Of a stretch of DNA of 14,502 nucleotides, positions 4,805 through 12,674 are shown piece by piece (within the stretch, counting starts at the first letter, position 1; every line of letters begins with the position of its first letter). The notes beneath the pieces were generated by a model, which saw nothing but the letters and a program-made list of their open reading frames with translations, did no database searches and had not been told where the DNA came from. The position numbers were made by a program, and so were the translations under genes. Origin of the DNA: Saprospiraceae bacterium (GTDB lineage Bacteria > Bacteroidota > Bacteroidia > Chitinophagales > Saprospiraceae); assembly GCA_020436865.1 (NCBI GenBank), contig JAGQXA010000073.1, positions 1-14,502 of the forward strand, given 5' to 3'.

Positions 4805-7800
4805 ATGTCGTTTCGTATCATTTCCGCCGGCGCCGGCAGCGGCAAAACCTACCGCCTCACCTCCGAAATGGTGGAGTTGCTCAAGGGCGACGTGCGCGCA
4901 GCGGGGATCATCGCCACCACCTTCACCAAAAAGGCGGCCGCCGAACTGCAGGAGCGGGTACGGGTGCGCCTGCTGGAAGCGGGCCTGCGACAACAGGCCA
5001 ACGAACTGAACCACGCCCTGATCGGCACCGTACACGGCCTGGGCGTCAAGCTGCTCCAACGCTTTGCCTATGAGGCGGGCGTCTCTCCCGAAGTGTCGAT
5101 CATCGCCGACGAAGACCAACAAGTTTTGTTCAACCAGTCGCTGGCCACCGTGCTTTACCACGACCGCGTGGCGCTCATGGAAGAGCTCAGCGACCGCCTC
5201 GGCCTGAATAAGCGCGACCGGAACGACTGGCGGCAACAGGTGCGGCAACTCTCCGAAGTGGCGCGGGCCAACGGCTTCTCCGCGGCCGTGCTGGAAGACA
5301 GCAAGGAGCGCTCGTTCCAGACCTTCGCCGAGTTTCTGCCGGCTACCGTCGACCGTCCCCCGGGCGAATGGAAGCGCCAGCTGGACGAACTCCTGCAACA
5401 ATCGATCGACGCGATCCGCAATGGCGAAGACGGCACCAAGAAAACGCAGTCGGCCCTGGGCGTCTTGCGCGAACTGCGCAACGAGCTCGGCCTGCGCGGC
5501 GAACTGTTCTGGCACCAATGGGTCAAGATCTCGAAGATCGATGTGGGCGCCAAAAGCCGCGAGGCCGTGGCCGATCTGCGTGAATTTGCCGCCTCCCATG
5601 AACGCCATGCGGATTTTCAGCGCGACATACGCACCTTCATCGAACAACTGTTCGACATCGCCATGGCTGCGCTCGACGAATACGACCTCTACAAAAAGCG
5701 CCGCGGATTGATCGACTACACCGACATGGAAGTGCACATCAACCGCCTGCTCGACGATCCGCGGGTACAGGAGGTGCTGAAAGCCGAGCTGGACCTGCTC
5801 ATGGTCGACGAATTTCAGGATACGAGCCCTATCCAACTCGAGATCTTCCTCAAACTGTCGCGTTTCGCCCGCTACTCCGTTTGGGTGGGCGACCCCAAGC
5901 AGTCGATCTACGGCTTCCGCGGCGCCGATCCGCGCCTCATGGAGGCCATCATTCGCCAAACCGGCATCGATCCGAAGGATATCCAAACGTACTCCTGGCG
6001 CTCGCGCGAGGAGATCGTCTACGCCACCAATGCCCTTTTCACCAAAGCCTTTTCCAAGCTGCCGCCCGAACAGGTGGCCCTGCAGCCTAAGCGCCGGGCC
6101 AAAGCGGGCCCCGATACCGCTAACCGCAGCGACGAGCCGCCGGAAATGGGTCGCGCCCTGGTCCACTGGCATTTCGAATTTGACGGCGAGGGTCGGCTCC
6201 CCGGCAAACCGTGGATGGAAAATGCCGTCGCTCAGGCCGTGCGAACTCTATTGCACCGCGGCAAGCTCATTTTGCCGAAAGGCGAAAAGAACTACCGTCC
6301 GGCCCGGCCCGGCGACGTGGCCATTCTCTGCCGGTCGAACAATGAGTGCCAGGAAATGGCCGAGGCGCTTCACCGCGCCGGACTACGCGCGGCCATAGCC
6401 CGAGCGGGATTGCTCAACACGGCCGAGGCCAAGCTGGTATTGGCCTGCCTGAAATACATTCTGAACCCCTACGATTCCCTCTCCGTGGCCGAGATCCTGC
6501 TGCTGGCCGGCGGTATGAACACGGAGGACATCATCGAACACCGCCTCGATTTCCTGGAAAAACTACCGGAAGGCCGTCCCGATCACGATTGGGCCTCCGA
6601 ACAACCCTATGTCGACCGACTCAACGAGTTGCGCCGGCAGGTGGTGGAACTTTCGGGAGCCGAGATCCTCAATCTGGTGCTGGAAGAACTCGACCTGCGC
6701 CGGGTGATCGTGCGCTGGGGGAATGTGTCGCAACGCCTCGCCAATGTGGAAATGCTCTACAAACTGGCCCTGCAGTACGAAGAGGCCTGCAACCGCCTCC
6801 ATGCGGCGGCCTCGCTGGGCGGTTTCTTATTGTGGCTCAACGACCTGGAAGCCGGCGGGGCCGATTGGCAGGGCTCCGGCGAAGAGCCCTCGGCCGTCAA
6901 CGTGCTCACCTACCACAAGAGCAAAGGGCTCGAGTACCCGATCGTGATCTGCCATAGCCTGGAAAATAACCTCCGTGGGGAAGTCTGGGGCATCCGCATC
7001 GTGCCCGAGCGCGAAGAGGTCGACCTCGGCGATGTGCTCGGCGGCCGCTGGCTTCGGTATTGGGTCAATCCGTATGCCGATCAGGTGCAAAATACCCCGC
7101 TGGAAGAACGCCTCCAGGAAAGCGCCGCTCAACGGGAAGCCACCCGGGAAGCCCTGGAAGAAGAAGCTCGCCTGCTGTACGTCGGGTTGACCCGTGCGCG
7201 CGATTATCTCGTTTTTCCGACCCGGCGGCGGCCGGCCAAGTGGTTGAACCGGGTGTGGCACGAGGGACAGGAGGAATACCCCACCCTCGATCCCGATATA
7301 CCGGAAAGTCAGTGGGAATGGGAAGGAAAGTTCATCGACCTCGATATCGAGCGCTTCGTCTTCCCGCGCGATTTCCCTCGCCACGAGCTGCCGGCCGAAA
7401 CCATCCTTTACCTCGACGACCGGCTCGGCCGCCGGTCGTTCGCCCCTTACCGCATCGATCTGCGTCGGGAAAAATGGCCCGATGCGGCCTCCTGCGAGAT
7501 CGATCCGGTGCAAACTTATCACCGTCCCCTGGAAGCGCCTGCCGATACGGAACCCTATGAACTGGCGAAGGCCCTCAAGGCCCTGCTGGCCGCCGACCGC
7601 CCGGGATCTACCCATCGCGAGGCGATGGCAACCGATCTATTGACCAACTACGATCTGATCGAGTCGGTGAAACCGCCGGAACTACTGTCGTTGTCCGCCG
7701 CGTTCTTTCGCCATCTGGAAAAGGAGTTTGGCCCGGCAGGGCGGATGTACCGAAAATACCCGCTGCGGTATGAACTCGACGGCCGGTTGTTCGAAACAGT

Positions 7801-8044
7801 GGTCGACCTGATCCTGGAAACCGAACAGGGCTGGATCGTCGTACAGCATAGCGGCCATTCCGGGGGGCTGTCTCAGGCGGGCCGGAAGGCAAAAGAACTG
7901 GCCGATTGGTTCTATCTGGTGAAAAACGGCCTGGCGGCCACCCTCCCGGCCGATCGCATTCGCACTTTCCTGCACCTGGCGCTCGGCGCCGGCCTGGTAG
8001 AGGTGCGTTTCTCAAGCGGCGCCCCCCAGATGAGCCTGTTCTGA
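4805..8044 (+). CDS. UvrD/AddA-like superfamily 1 helicase with degenerate nuclease-like C-terminus
   Basis: Family role: RecB/AddA-type helicases unwind double-strand ends for recombination repair, usually with an AddB or RecC/D partner. Seen in 1079 residues: Walker A SAGAGSGKT (7-15), motif Ia ATTFTKKAAAELQ (37-49), DEAD-like VDEFQDTSP (334-342), motif III VGDPKQSIYGFRGADP (361-376), motif IV YSWRS (396-400), motif V LTYHKSKGLEYPIVI (701-715) and motif VI LLYVGLTRARDYLVF (790-804). The helicase set is therefore complete and probably active. The last 150 residues resemble the AddA nuclease fold (Asp1001 in VVDLILETEQGWIVV), but where AddA has D-Y-K-T this protein has Gln-His-Ser-Gly (1014-1017), so the nuclease is probably dead. 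It ends PQMSLF, like a sliding-clamp-binding peptide. ATG 4805 follows the hairpin directly. No AddB-like gene is in the window. Confidence 0.9.
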   Translation: MSFRIISAGAGSGKTYRLTSEMVELLKGDVRAAGIIATTFTKKAAAELQERVRVRLLEAGLRQQANELNHALIGTVHGLGVKLLQRFAYEAGVSPEVSIIADEDQQVLFNQSLATVLYHDRVALMEELSDRLGLNKRDRNDWRQQVRQLSEVARANGFSAAVLEDSKERSFQTFAEFLPATVDRPPGEWKRQLDELLQQSIDAIRNGEDGTKKTQSALGVLRELRNELGLRGELFWHQWVKISKIDVGAKSREAVADLREFAASHERHADFQRDIRTFIEQLFDIAMAALDEYDLYKKRRGLIDYTDMEVHINRLLDDPRVQEVLKAELDLLMVDEFQDTSPIQLEIFLKLSRFARYSVWVGDPKQSIYGFRGADPRLMEAIIRQTGIDPKDIQTYSWRSREEIVYATNALFTKAFSKLPPEQVALQPKRRAKAGPDTANRSDEPPEMGRALVHWHFEFDGEGRLPGKPWMENAVAQAVRTLLHRGKLILPKGEKNYRPARPGDVAILCRSNNECQEMAEALHRAGLRAAIARAGLLNTAEAKLVLACLKYILNPYDSLSVAEILLLAGGMNTEDIIEHRLDFLEKLPEGRPDHDWASEQPYVDRLNELRRQVVELSGAEILNLVLEELDLRRVIVRWGNVSQRLANVEMLYKLALQYEEACNRLHAAASLGGFLLWLNDLEAGGADWQGSGEEPSAVNVLTYHKSKGLEYPIVICHSLENNLRGEVWGIRIVPEREEVDLGDVLGGRWLRYWVNPYADQVQNTPLEERLQESAAQREATREALEEEARLLYVGLTRARDYLVFPTRRRPAKWLNRVWHEGQEEYPTLDPDIPESQWEWEGKFIDLDIERFVFPRDFPRHELPAETILYLDDRLGRRSFAPYRIDLRREKWPDAASCEIDPVQTYHRPLEAPADTEPYELAKALKALLAADRPGSTHREAMATDLLTNYDLIESVKPPELLSLSAAFFRHLEKEFGPAGRMYRKYPLRYELDGRLFETVVDLILETEQGWIVVQHSGHSGGLSQAGRKAKELADWFYLVKNGLAATLPADRIRTFLHLALGAGLVEVRFSSGAPQMSLF

Positions 8045-8108
8045 TCCAGGATCGAAACTTCTCCGATCTTTTCTTCTTTTCCGGCGAAGGCAATCAGAAA
8101 AAAATCCC

Positions 8109-8116
8109 TACATTTC
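8109..8116 (+). promoter_or_regulatory. Possible -7 box for the SPOR-domain gene
   Basis: TACATTTC fits TAnnTTTG except for the last base and lies 22 nt before the ATG at 8139, a spacing like that of the dcd box. No clear -33 TTTG is seen upstream. It is in the 94-nt gap after the helicase stop. Confidence 0.3.
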
Positions 8117-8138
8117 CAGGTAATAAACCCAAAATGCT

Positions 8139-8741
8139 ATGTCCAGACTCGATTATTTTACCATAGCCATCGTGGTTGTGTGCATCCTGGCGATCGTCTT
8201 CCTGCTGTACAAGACCACCGACCTCTTCAAGAAGGATAACCAATTGCCGGATCAGGATCTGACCGAAGAAGGGAATACCTACGACAACACCTACGACGAC
8301 TCGGTGATCGACCCGGCGGATTACGAAGACTACACCCTGGATGAAGCCGACGGTTCGGTTGCCGGCGAAAGCGCTTCCGATAGCGGTCCCAATGTAGTGT
8401 TCGACGAAGGCATGAACGGCCCCGATGAAATGACCTCCCCTCCGAAAGACGAGATCCCGGACTCGAAGGTGCCCGCCGGCAATGCTCCGGCCACCTATGA
8501 GAAGTCGGGCGAATTTCTGGTGCTGGCCGGATCTTTCAGCATCAAGGCCAATGCCGAAGCGCAGGCCAAAAAACTACAGGGGATGGGCTACGGCCAGGCT
8601 GCCGTGCGCCTGTTCGATCGCGGCAAATACGCCGTCGTGCTCGTCGATCGCTTCGACGACCTGGATCGCGCTCAGGACCTGGCTGCGGAGTTGAAAGGGA
8701 AAGGTACGGAGGCCGTCGTATATAAGAAGAGGGGGAGTTGA
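8139..8741 (+). CDS. Membrane-anchored SPOR-domain protein
   Basis: Seen: a 200-residue protein with a short N-terminus, one hydrophobic segment (about 7-24, FTIAIVVVCILAIVFLLY), a basic stop at KTTDLFKK, a long acidic Asp/Glu/Pro/Tyr-rich linker (about 33-118), and a C-terminal SPOR fold from about 125 (FLVLAGSFSIKANAEAQAKKL) to 197, including YAVVLVDRFDDLDRAQDLA. Family knowledge: SPOR domains bind denuded glycan strands of peptidoglycan and often mark septal proteins. A single anchor plus linker plus SPOR suggests an inner-membrane protein reaching into the periplasm. Inference: a wall- or division-related role, which would match the PASTA and ligase genes on the other side of the convergent junction. 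ATG 8139 has an A-rich leader. It stops 5 nt before the word hairpin at 8747-8809. Confidence 0.88.
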   Translation: MSRLDYFTIAIVVVCILAIVFLLYKTTDLFKKDNQLPDQDLTEEGNTYDNTYDDSVIDPADYEDYTLDEADGSVAGESASDSGPNVVFDEGMNGPDEMTSPPKDEIPDSKVPAGNAPATYEKSGEFLVLAGSFSIKANAEAQAKKLQGMGYGQAAVRLFDRGKYAVVLVDRFDDLDRAQDLAAELKGKGTEAVVYKKRGS

Positions 8742-8746
8742 GTTTA

Positions 8747-8809
8747 GATGTTGGATCTTGGTTGTTGGATGTTAGCAGGCCCAAAATCCAACAACCAAGA
8801 TCCAACATC
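8747..8809. terminator. Heptamer-word hairpin (4+4 units) between convergent genes, likely bidirectional terminator
   Basis: Left arm: ATGTTGG (8748), ATCTTGG (8755), TTGTTGG (8762), ATGTTAG (8769-8775). Right arm, as complements: CCAAAAT (8781), CCAACAA (8788), CCAAGAT (8795), CCAACAT (8802-8808). With the outer G8747-C8809 pair this is a 29-position stem with 27 pairs and a 5-nt loop (8776-8780). It starts 5 nt after the SPOR-gene stop and ends 4 nt before the rhodanese stop, so it occupies nearly the whole junction of two converging genes. A U-run is absent, so a classical Rho-independent terminator is not certain; mRNA 3'-end protection is another possibility. Confidence 0.7.
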
Positions 8810-8813
8810 CAGA

Positions 8814-9116
8814 TCACCCATACCGCTCCTTCCAGGCCAGTACGCCCCCGAGCAGGTTGCGCACATTCTTGAAACCGGCGCGAAGCATGAGTTCTTGCGC
8901 GATGCCGCTGCGGTTGCCCGAGCGGCAATACAGGACGATCTCCTTGTCCTGATAATCTTCCTTGAGTTCGGGAATGGCCCGGGGGATCTCGCCCAGAGGG
9001 ATCAGGGCGCCGCCGAGATTGAAGTCCTGATGCTCGTGGCGCTCGCGCACGTCGATCAAAACGAACTTTTCTTCCTTCTCAAATTTTTCTTTGAGTTCCT
9101 GGACATTGATATCCAT
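8814..9116 (-). CDS. Single-domain rhodanese-like protein
   Basis: A 100-residue product covering one rhodanese domain and nothing else: FVLIDVRERHEHQDFNLGGA (18-37), the active-site loop VLYCRSGNRS (61-70) with Cys64 as the sulfur-carrying residue, and the C-terminal GFKNVRNLLGGVLAWKERYG (81-100). Family role: sulfurtransferase that carries a persulfide on the loop cysteine, like GlpE or PspE. There is no signal peptide, so it is probably cytoplasmic. ATG 9116 is preferred over the in-frame TTG at 9140. It lies 39 nt downstream of the T9SS-sorted gene on the same strand and may share its transcript. It converges on the SPOR gene through the word hairpin. The physiological acceptor cannot be told. 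Confidence 0.9.
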   Translation of the reverse strand: MDINVQELKEKFEKEEKFVLIDVRERHEHQDFNLGGALIPLGEIPRAIPELKEDYQDKEIVLYCRSGNRSGIAQELMLRAGFKNVRNLLGGVLAWKERYG

Positions 9117-9155
9117 TGGGAGTTTTCTTTTGGGTGACAATAGGTCAGGCTGTGC

Positions 9156-11708
9156 CTACCGCAACAAAGTTACCTTAAAGGTACGGGAAAGCGAGCTGCT
9201 TTCGTCGAAGACCCGCAAAAAGTACAGCCCATTTTCCAGATCGCCCAGGTCGATCGCAGCCTGAAGCCGGCCGGCGCGGATTGGCCGGCCTAATTGATCG
9301 AACACCTGATACCGGCAGGAGTTCAATCCGGTCTTGCCGCCCCGTACCTGCAGCTTACCGTCGGTGGGATTCGGGAAGACCGACACATCCAGTTCGGCCA
9401 GTTCGGCCGGCTCGTCGATCGAAGTGTTCAAGGGCGTGAAACCACCGACAACGGCGCGCAGCAACAAGGCGCCGCGGAAGGACGAGGCAATCTCGGTGAG
9501 GGGTTCCCACAGATCGAAAAAGCGGATGGAAATGCGCTCCTGCGCCTCGTTGTTCAGATCGAACCCGATCGGTATCCCCTCGTTTGTCGTGGTCACCTGC
9601 TGAAAGCCGATGTAAAAATCGGCGCCGGCCGGTAAGGCTACGGGCGTTAGCTCGCCCAAGACGTTCTGTAGCCGGTAAGTGGTGAATCCCTGCAGGGTGT
9701 CGAACTTGCTGTCGGCATAGATCGGCCGTTGGAAGATGGCCTCGTAGACCGGCTCGCTTTCGAGCGAACCCACCCATACGTACAGGTTGAACAGCTGTTC
9801 TTCGGCATTGCCGTTGACATGCGGGAAATGCATCTGCACGGCCCGCAAGGTGTCGGCTACATTGGTGTGGAACTTGACCGCCAGGCTGGGGTTGTCGTTC
9901 TGCGGGTTGTCAAAGAACAGGAAGCTCTCTGCGCTGCCGTCGTCGTAGGCGAAGTAGTTGTCGAAACGGTTGAGATAGGTCACCGTGTCGTTGCGCAGGA
10001 ATTCAGCTTGCTGGGAGGTGACCGTCAGGCGGTATTCTATCTCCAGGTCGACCTTCTCGGCCCCCGGGAAATTGGTCGACAGAGCCGTTTTGTAGCCCAA
10101 TTGGGTGCCGGCCGACAGGGATTTTTCGCGTTTGACCGGCGTCTTGGAGGGGATGTTGGCGTCGGGTCCGTCGACGACGTTGTCGCTGCCGGGTATACTG
10201 GCGCCGCTGATCAATTCGCGCAACAGGATGGCCGACTGCGAGATGGTCACCGTTTCTTCGAAGTGGTTGTAGAAGTGAGAGGCCAGCGGCCCGGTGGAGA
10301 ACTCCTGGTCGACAAAGTCCTCGAAATGCCGCCAGGGCATGCTGGTATAGTTGGTCAGCAACGAAGGGGGCGCTTGGGTGAAGGCCACATCGTCGAAGGT
10401 GCTGCCGGGACCCTCCTGATCGTCGAGCCAGACGTAATCGAGGTGCCATAGATCGTAGAGTCCGCCCGGCGTGACGTAGTTCAGAAAGCGGAACTGGAAT
10501 CCGTCGTACAGGTACTGGGACTGATCGATGAGCACGCTGTTAAAGTCGAAGGGCGGCACCGAATCGATCGGGATGTTGTCGACGAAGCCGTCGAACACTT
10601 CCACCGTTTCCCAGTTGCCCTGCACGTCGCGAAACTGCAGCACCAGCGAATCGGGCTCGTTAGGCAATAGTCCGTAGCCCTTCGGCGATACGAAGAATTT
10701 GAGGTAAACGTCGCCGCTCGTATTGCTCAGATCGATGTACTTGGAGGTCAGCCGGTCGGCCTGCCCGATCGTCGGGTAGGGCGATCCGCCCCGGTCGAGG
10801 CCGTCGAGCGTGAGCAATCCCACTGAGGGCGGGTCTTTCGACATGGTGCGGTTCACGAAGCCGTCTTTGTCTAGCCAGTACTTGGCCGAAGGGTAGGGGC
10901 CGCGGTACGAGAAGTCGTCGAAAAAGGGCAGCCCCAGCGTATCGCTCTGGATCACGAACGGGATGCGGAAGGTGTCGCACACCGTGAATTCGTCGCACAG
11001 CACCACGCAAACCGTATCCGTGCCGGCAAAGCGGCTGGCCTGGTAGCGCACACAGGAAGAGGGAGTGTTATAGCTGGTGAACCACACGATCTGCTGGCCC
11101 TCGCCGTCGTAGTTGTCGGGGCAGTCGTCGAGGAAAGCGCTGCAGAGCAATTCGCCCGGCAGCAGGGTTTCGTCGACGCAGTATTCCGGCAGGAATTCCT
11201 CGGCTAGCAAGGTTGCGGCGGACGACACGTGCGACTGGCCGCGGCGTTTGACCACGATCGGGTAGCGCAGCGTATCGCACACGCTCTCGTTGTTGCAGAA
11301 TTCGACGCAAACGGTATCCACGCCGGCGTCGATGCCGGTCAAAGAGGCGAACTGGAGCAGGGTCGAATCGAAGCTGAGCGTCCCGAAATCGATGGGTTCG
11401 CAGTTGAGCAGGCTTAGGCTGGAGTTTTCGCCGCCGCCCAGGGCGACGGTGTCGACCTCGATCACCAGAGTGTCGCCGGAGAAGACGAAATAGGTGCCGA
11501 ATATATTGGGCGGGCAATTGTGGCTCTTCTGGGTGAAGGAAACCGGATCTCCGCCGAACCATTTCACCGCCTGTTCCAATTGCTCTTGCTCCCAGCGGGC
11601 TTCCTGCCGCACGGCGGCGTTGTCGGGCAGGTATTCGAGTCGGATCTGTGCAGTCGTTTGGGTGGCGATCGCCAAAGCGAGCGCGAGTAGGGTAAACCTG
11701 AATTGCAT
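9156..11708 (-). CDS. Secreted protein with type A T9SS C-terminal sorting domain
   Basis: An 850-residue protein. Seen: signal peptide MQFRFTLLALALAIATQTTAQ (1-21), two cysteine-bearing near-repeats, DTVCVEFCNNESVCDTLRYP (131-150) and DTVCVVLCDEFTVCDTFRIP (231-250), then a large middle part with FFDDFSYRGPYP (262-273), which looks like a lectin/jelly-roll-type fold, and YFAYDDGSAES (585-595), a motif common in Bacteroidota surface proteins. The end (about 774-850) is a type A sorting domain: VFPNPTDGKLQV, YQVFDQLGRPI, LENGLYFLRVF, FKVTLL. Family knowledge: this tail sends proteins through the Por system and is cleaved or anchored at the surface. No enzyme motif was recognised; the role is unknown, adhesive or structural being plausible. 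ATG 11708 is chosen because it directly precedes the signal peptide. The PASTA gene lies 96 nt upstream, so they may be one operon. Confidence 0.88.
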   Translation of the reverse strand: MQFRFTLLALALAIATQTTAQIRLEYLPDNAAVRQEARWEQEQLEQAVKWFGGDPVSFTQKSHNCPPNIFGTYFVFSGDTLVIEVDTVALGGGENSSLSLLNCEPIDFGTLSFDSTLLQFASLTGIDAGVDTVCVEFCNNESVCDTLRYPIVVKRRGQSHVSSAATLLAEEFLPEYCVDETLLPGELLCSAFLDDCPDNYDGEGQQIVWFTSYNTPSSCVRYQASRFAGTDTVCVVLCDEFTVCDTFRIPFVIQSDTLGLPFFDDFSYRGPYPSAKYWLDKDGFVNRTMSKDPPSVGLLTLDGLDRGGSPYPTIGQADRLTSKYIDLSNTSGDVYLKFFVSPKGYGLLPNEPDSLVLQFRDVQGNWETVEVFDGFVDNIPIDSVPPFDFNSVLIDQSQYLYDGFQFRFLNYVTPGGLYDLWHLDYVWLDDQEGPGSTFDDVAFTQAPPSLLTNYTSMPWRHFEDFVDQEFSTGPLASHFYNHFEETVTISQSAILLRELISGASIPGSDNVVDGPDANIPSKTPVKREKSLSAGTQLGYKTALSTNFPGAEKVDLEIEYRLTVTSQQAEFLRNDTVTYLNRFDNYFAYDDGSAESFLFFDNPQNDNPSLAVKFHTNVADTLRAVQMHFPHVNGNAEEQLFNLYVWVGSLESEPVYEAIFQRPIYADSKFDTLQGFTTYRLQNVLGELTPVALPAGADFYIGFQQVTTTNEGIPIGFDLNNEAQERISIRFFDLWEPLTEIASSFRGALLLRAVVGGFTPLNTSIDEPAELAELDVSVFPNPTDGKLQVRGGKTGLNSCRYQVFDQLGRPIRAGRLQAAIDLGDLENGLYFLRVFDESSSLSRTFKVTLLR

Positions 11709-11724
11709 GCTAAGTAAAATTTGT

Positions 11725-11738
11725 TCGGGGCGCCCCGA
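11725..11738. promoter_or_regulatory. Perfect 14-bp GC palindrome in front of the T9SS-protein gene
   Basis: TCGGGGCGCCCCGA is self-complementary over 14 bp. It lies 16 nt before the ATG at 11708 and 66 nt after the PASTA-gene stop. On the minus strand it is followed by ACAAATTTTACTT, so it could be a weak terminator for the upstream genes, an operator, or a translation-affecting stem just ahead of the start. Confidence 0.45.
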
Positions 11739-11804
11739 TGATCTCGTCCTTTCCAACAACGCTGGATCGGTCGACGTAGTATCGCCTGCGGCGTTTCTTA
11801 AGAG

Positions 11805-12674
11805 CTACTGTCCGTCGCAGCCGACCGGCGGATATTGCGTGAGCACGACCGAGATCTGCTCGCCCACCCGCAGGGTTTGTCCTGGCTGATAGGCGGGGGT
11901 CTGGCTGATCACATAGGCGTTGGCCCGGTCGCTCACGGTGGCGTCTTCCTGTATCTCGCCCAGGGTCAGGCCCTGGCCGGTGACCAGGAATTCCGCTTCG
12001 CTGAAGCGCCGGCATACCAGATTCGGCAAATTTACCCGGTCGATACCGCGTTCGGTGATGACAAACTCCAGCGTGGTACTTTTCGGTATGCGCAGGCCTT
12101 CGCTGACCTCGTTTTCGGTGATCTTTTCGTCGTTGTAGTAAAAATAGAGGATGGTGCCGGGAGCCTGCTTATTGTCCCAGACCCGTTCTTTGACGACGGT
12201 CTTGATCCCTTTGCGCTTTAGTTTCTTGCTGTACTGGTTGTAGTCGTAGTTGCCGACCAGCGTGGGCAGCAAGACCGTTTCGGGGATCTTCTTGGTGACT
12301 TTCAGATAGATGGTCCGGTTCTCCTTGACCCGCGAATAGGGTTCCGGCGATTGCTCCAGCACGATATTGGCCGGCTTGCCTTCCTGCCAGGTCGAGTCGT
12401 TGACCTGTATCCGGAAACTGCGGCTGCGCGCTTTTTCAATGGCCTCTTCGAGGGTCATGCCCGTGTAGTCGTGTACCTGAAGCGATTCGCCATGGTGGGT
12501 GTAGCACTTGAGCCACCAAAAGATCAGCACGAGCAGCAAAACGATAGTGCCGAGCATGGCCCCGAAGTTCTTCAGGAAGAACATGCTGGAAATGAACAGG
12601 TAGAATTCCTGCCAGGCCCGCTTCAGCCGCGGAAGGGCGGCCTCATTCCACCACTGGATCAGCTTTTCTTTCAT
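11805..12674 (-). CDS. Membrane protein with three PASTA domains
   Basis: A 289-residue product. Seen: a basic cytoplasmic N-terminus (1-35) and one membrane segment (about 38-56, GAMLGTIVLLLVLIFWWLK). Three PASTA-like units follow outside: about 64-127 (GMTLEEAIEKARSRSF, IVLEQSP), 134-208 (with APGTILYFYYND) and 213-281 (VNLPNLVCRRFSEAEFLV, YVISQTPAYQPGQTLRVG). Family knowledge: PASTA domains bind peptidoglycan fragments or beta-lactam-like ligands and occur on Ser/Thr kinases and PBPs; here no kinase is attached. The start overlaps the end of the ligase-like gene by 32 nt (ATG 12674 against stop 12643), a sign of translational coupling; an ATG at 12725 would overlap more and adds residues lacking family likeness. 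Inference: a wall-binding partner of the ligase-like protein or of the division machinery. Confidence 0.9.
   Translation of the reverse strand: MKEKLIQWWNEAALPRLKRAWQEFYLFISSMFFLKNFGAMLGTIVLLLVLIFWWLKCYTHHGESLQVHDYTGMTLEEAIEKARSRSFRIQVNDSTWQEGKPANIVLEQSPEPYSRVKENRTIYLKVTKKIPETVLLPTLVGNYDYNQYSKKLKRKGIKTVVKERVWDNKQAPGTILYFYYNDEKITENEVSEGLRIPKSTTLEFVITERGIDRVNLPNLVCRRFSEAEFLVTGQGLTLGEIQEDATVSDRANAYVISQTPAYQPGQTLRVGEQISVVLTQYPPVGCDGQ

Noticed and set aside
4760..6172. Long open frame (470 codons) on the minus strand opposite the helicase gene
   Set aside because: Its product has no recognisable domain and lies antisense to conserved helicase motifs; such frames arise from third-position GC bias in this genome.
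8542..8928. Small minus-strand protein spanning the convergent junction
   Set aside because: It reads through the word hairpin (giving CWxLxL-type peptides) and lies antisense to the SPOR gene; it is a repeat-translation artefact.
9729..10451. 240-codon plus-strand frame opposite the T9SS-protein gene
   Set aside because: Shadow of the long secreted-protein gene; no start context or domain.
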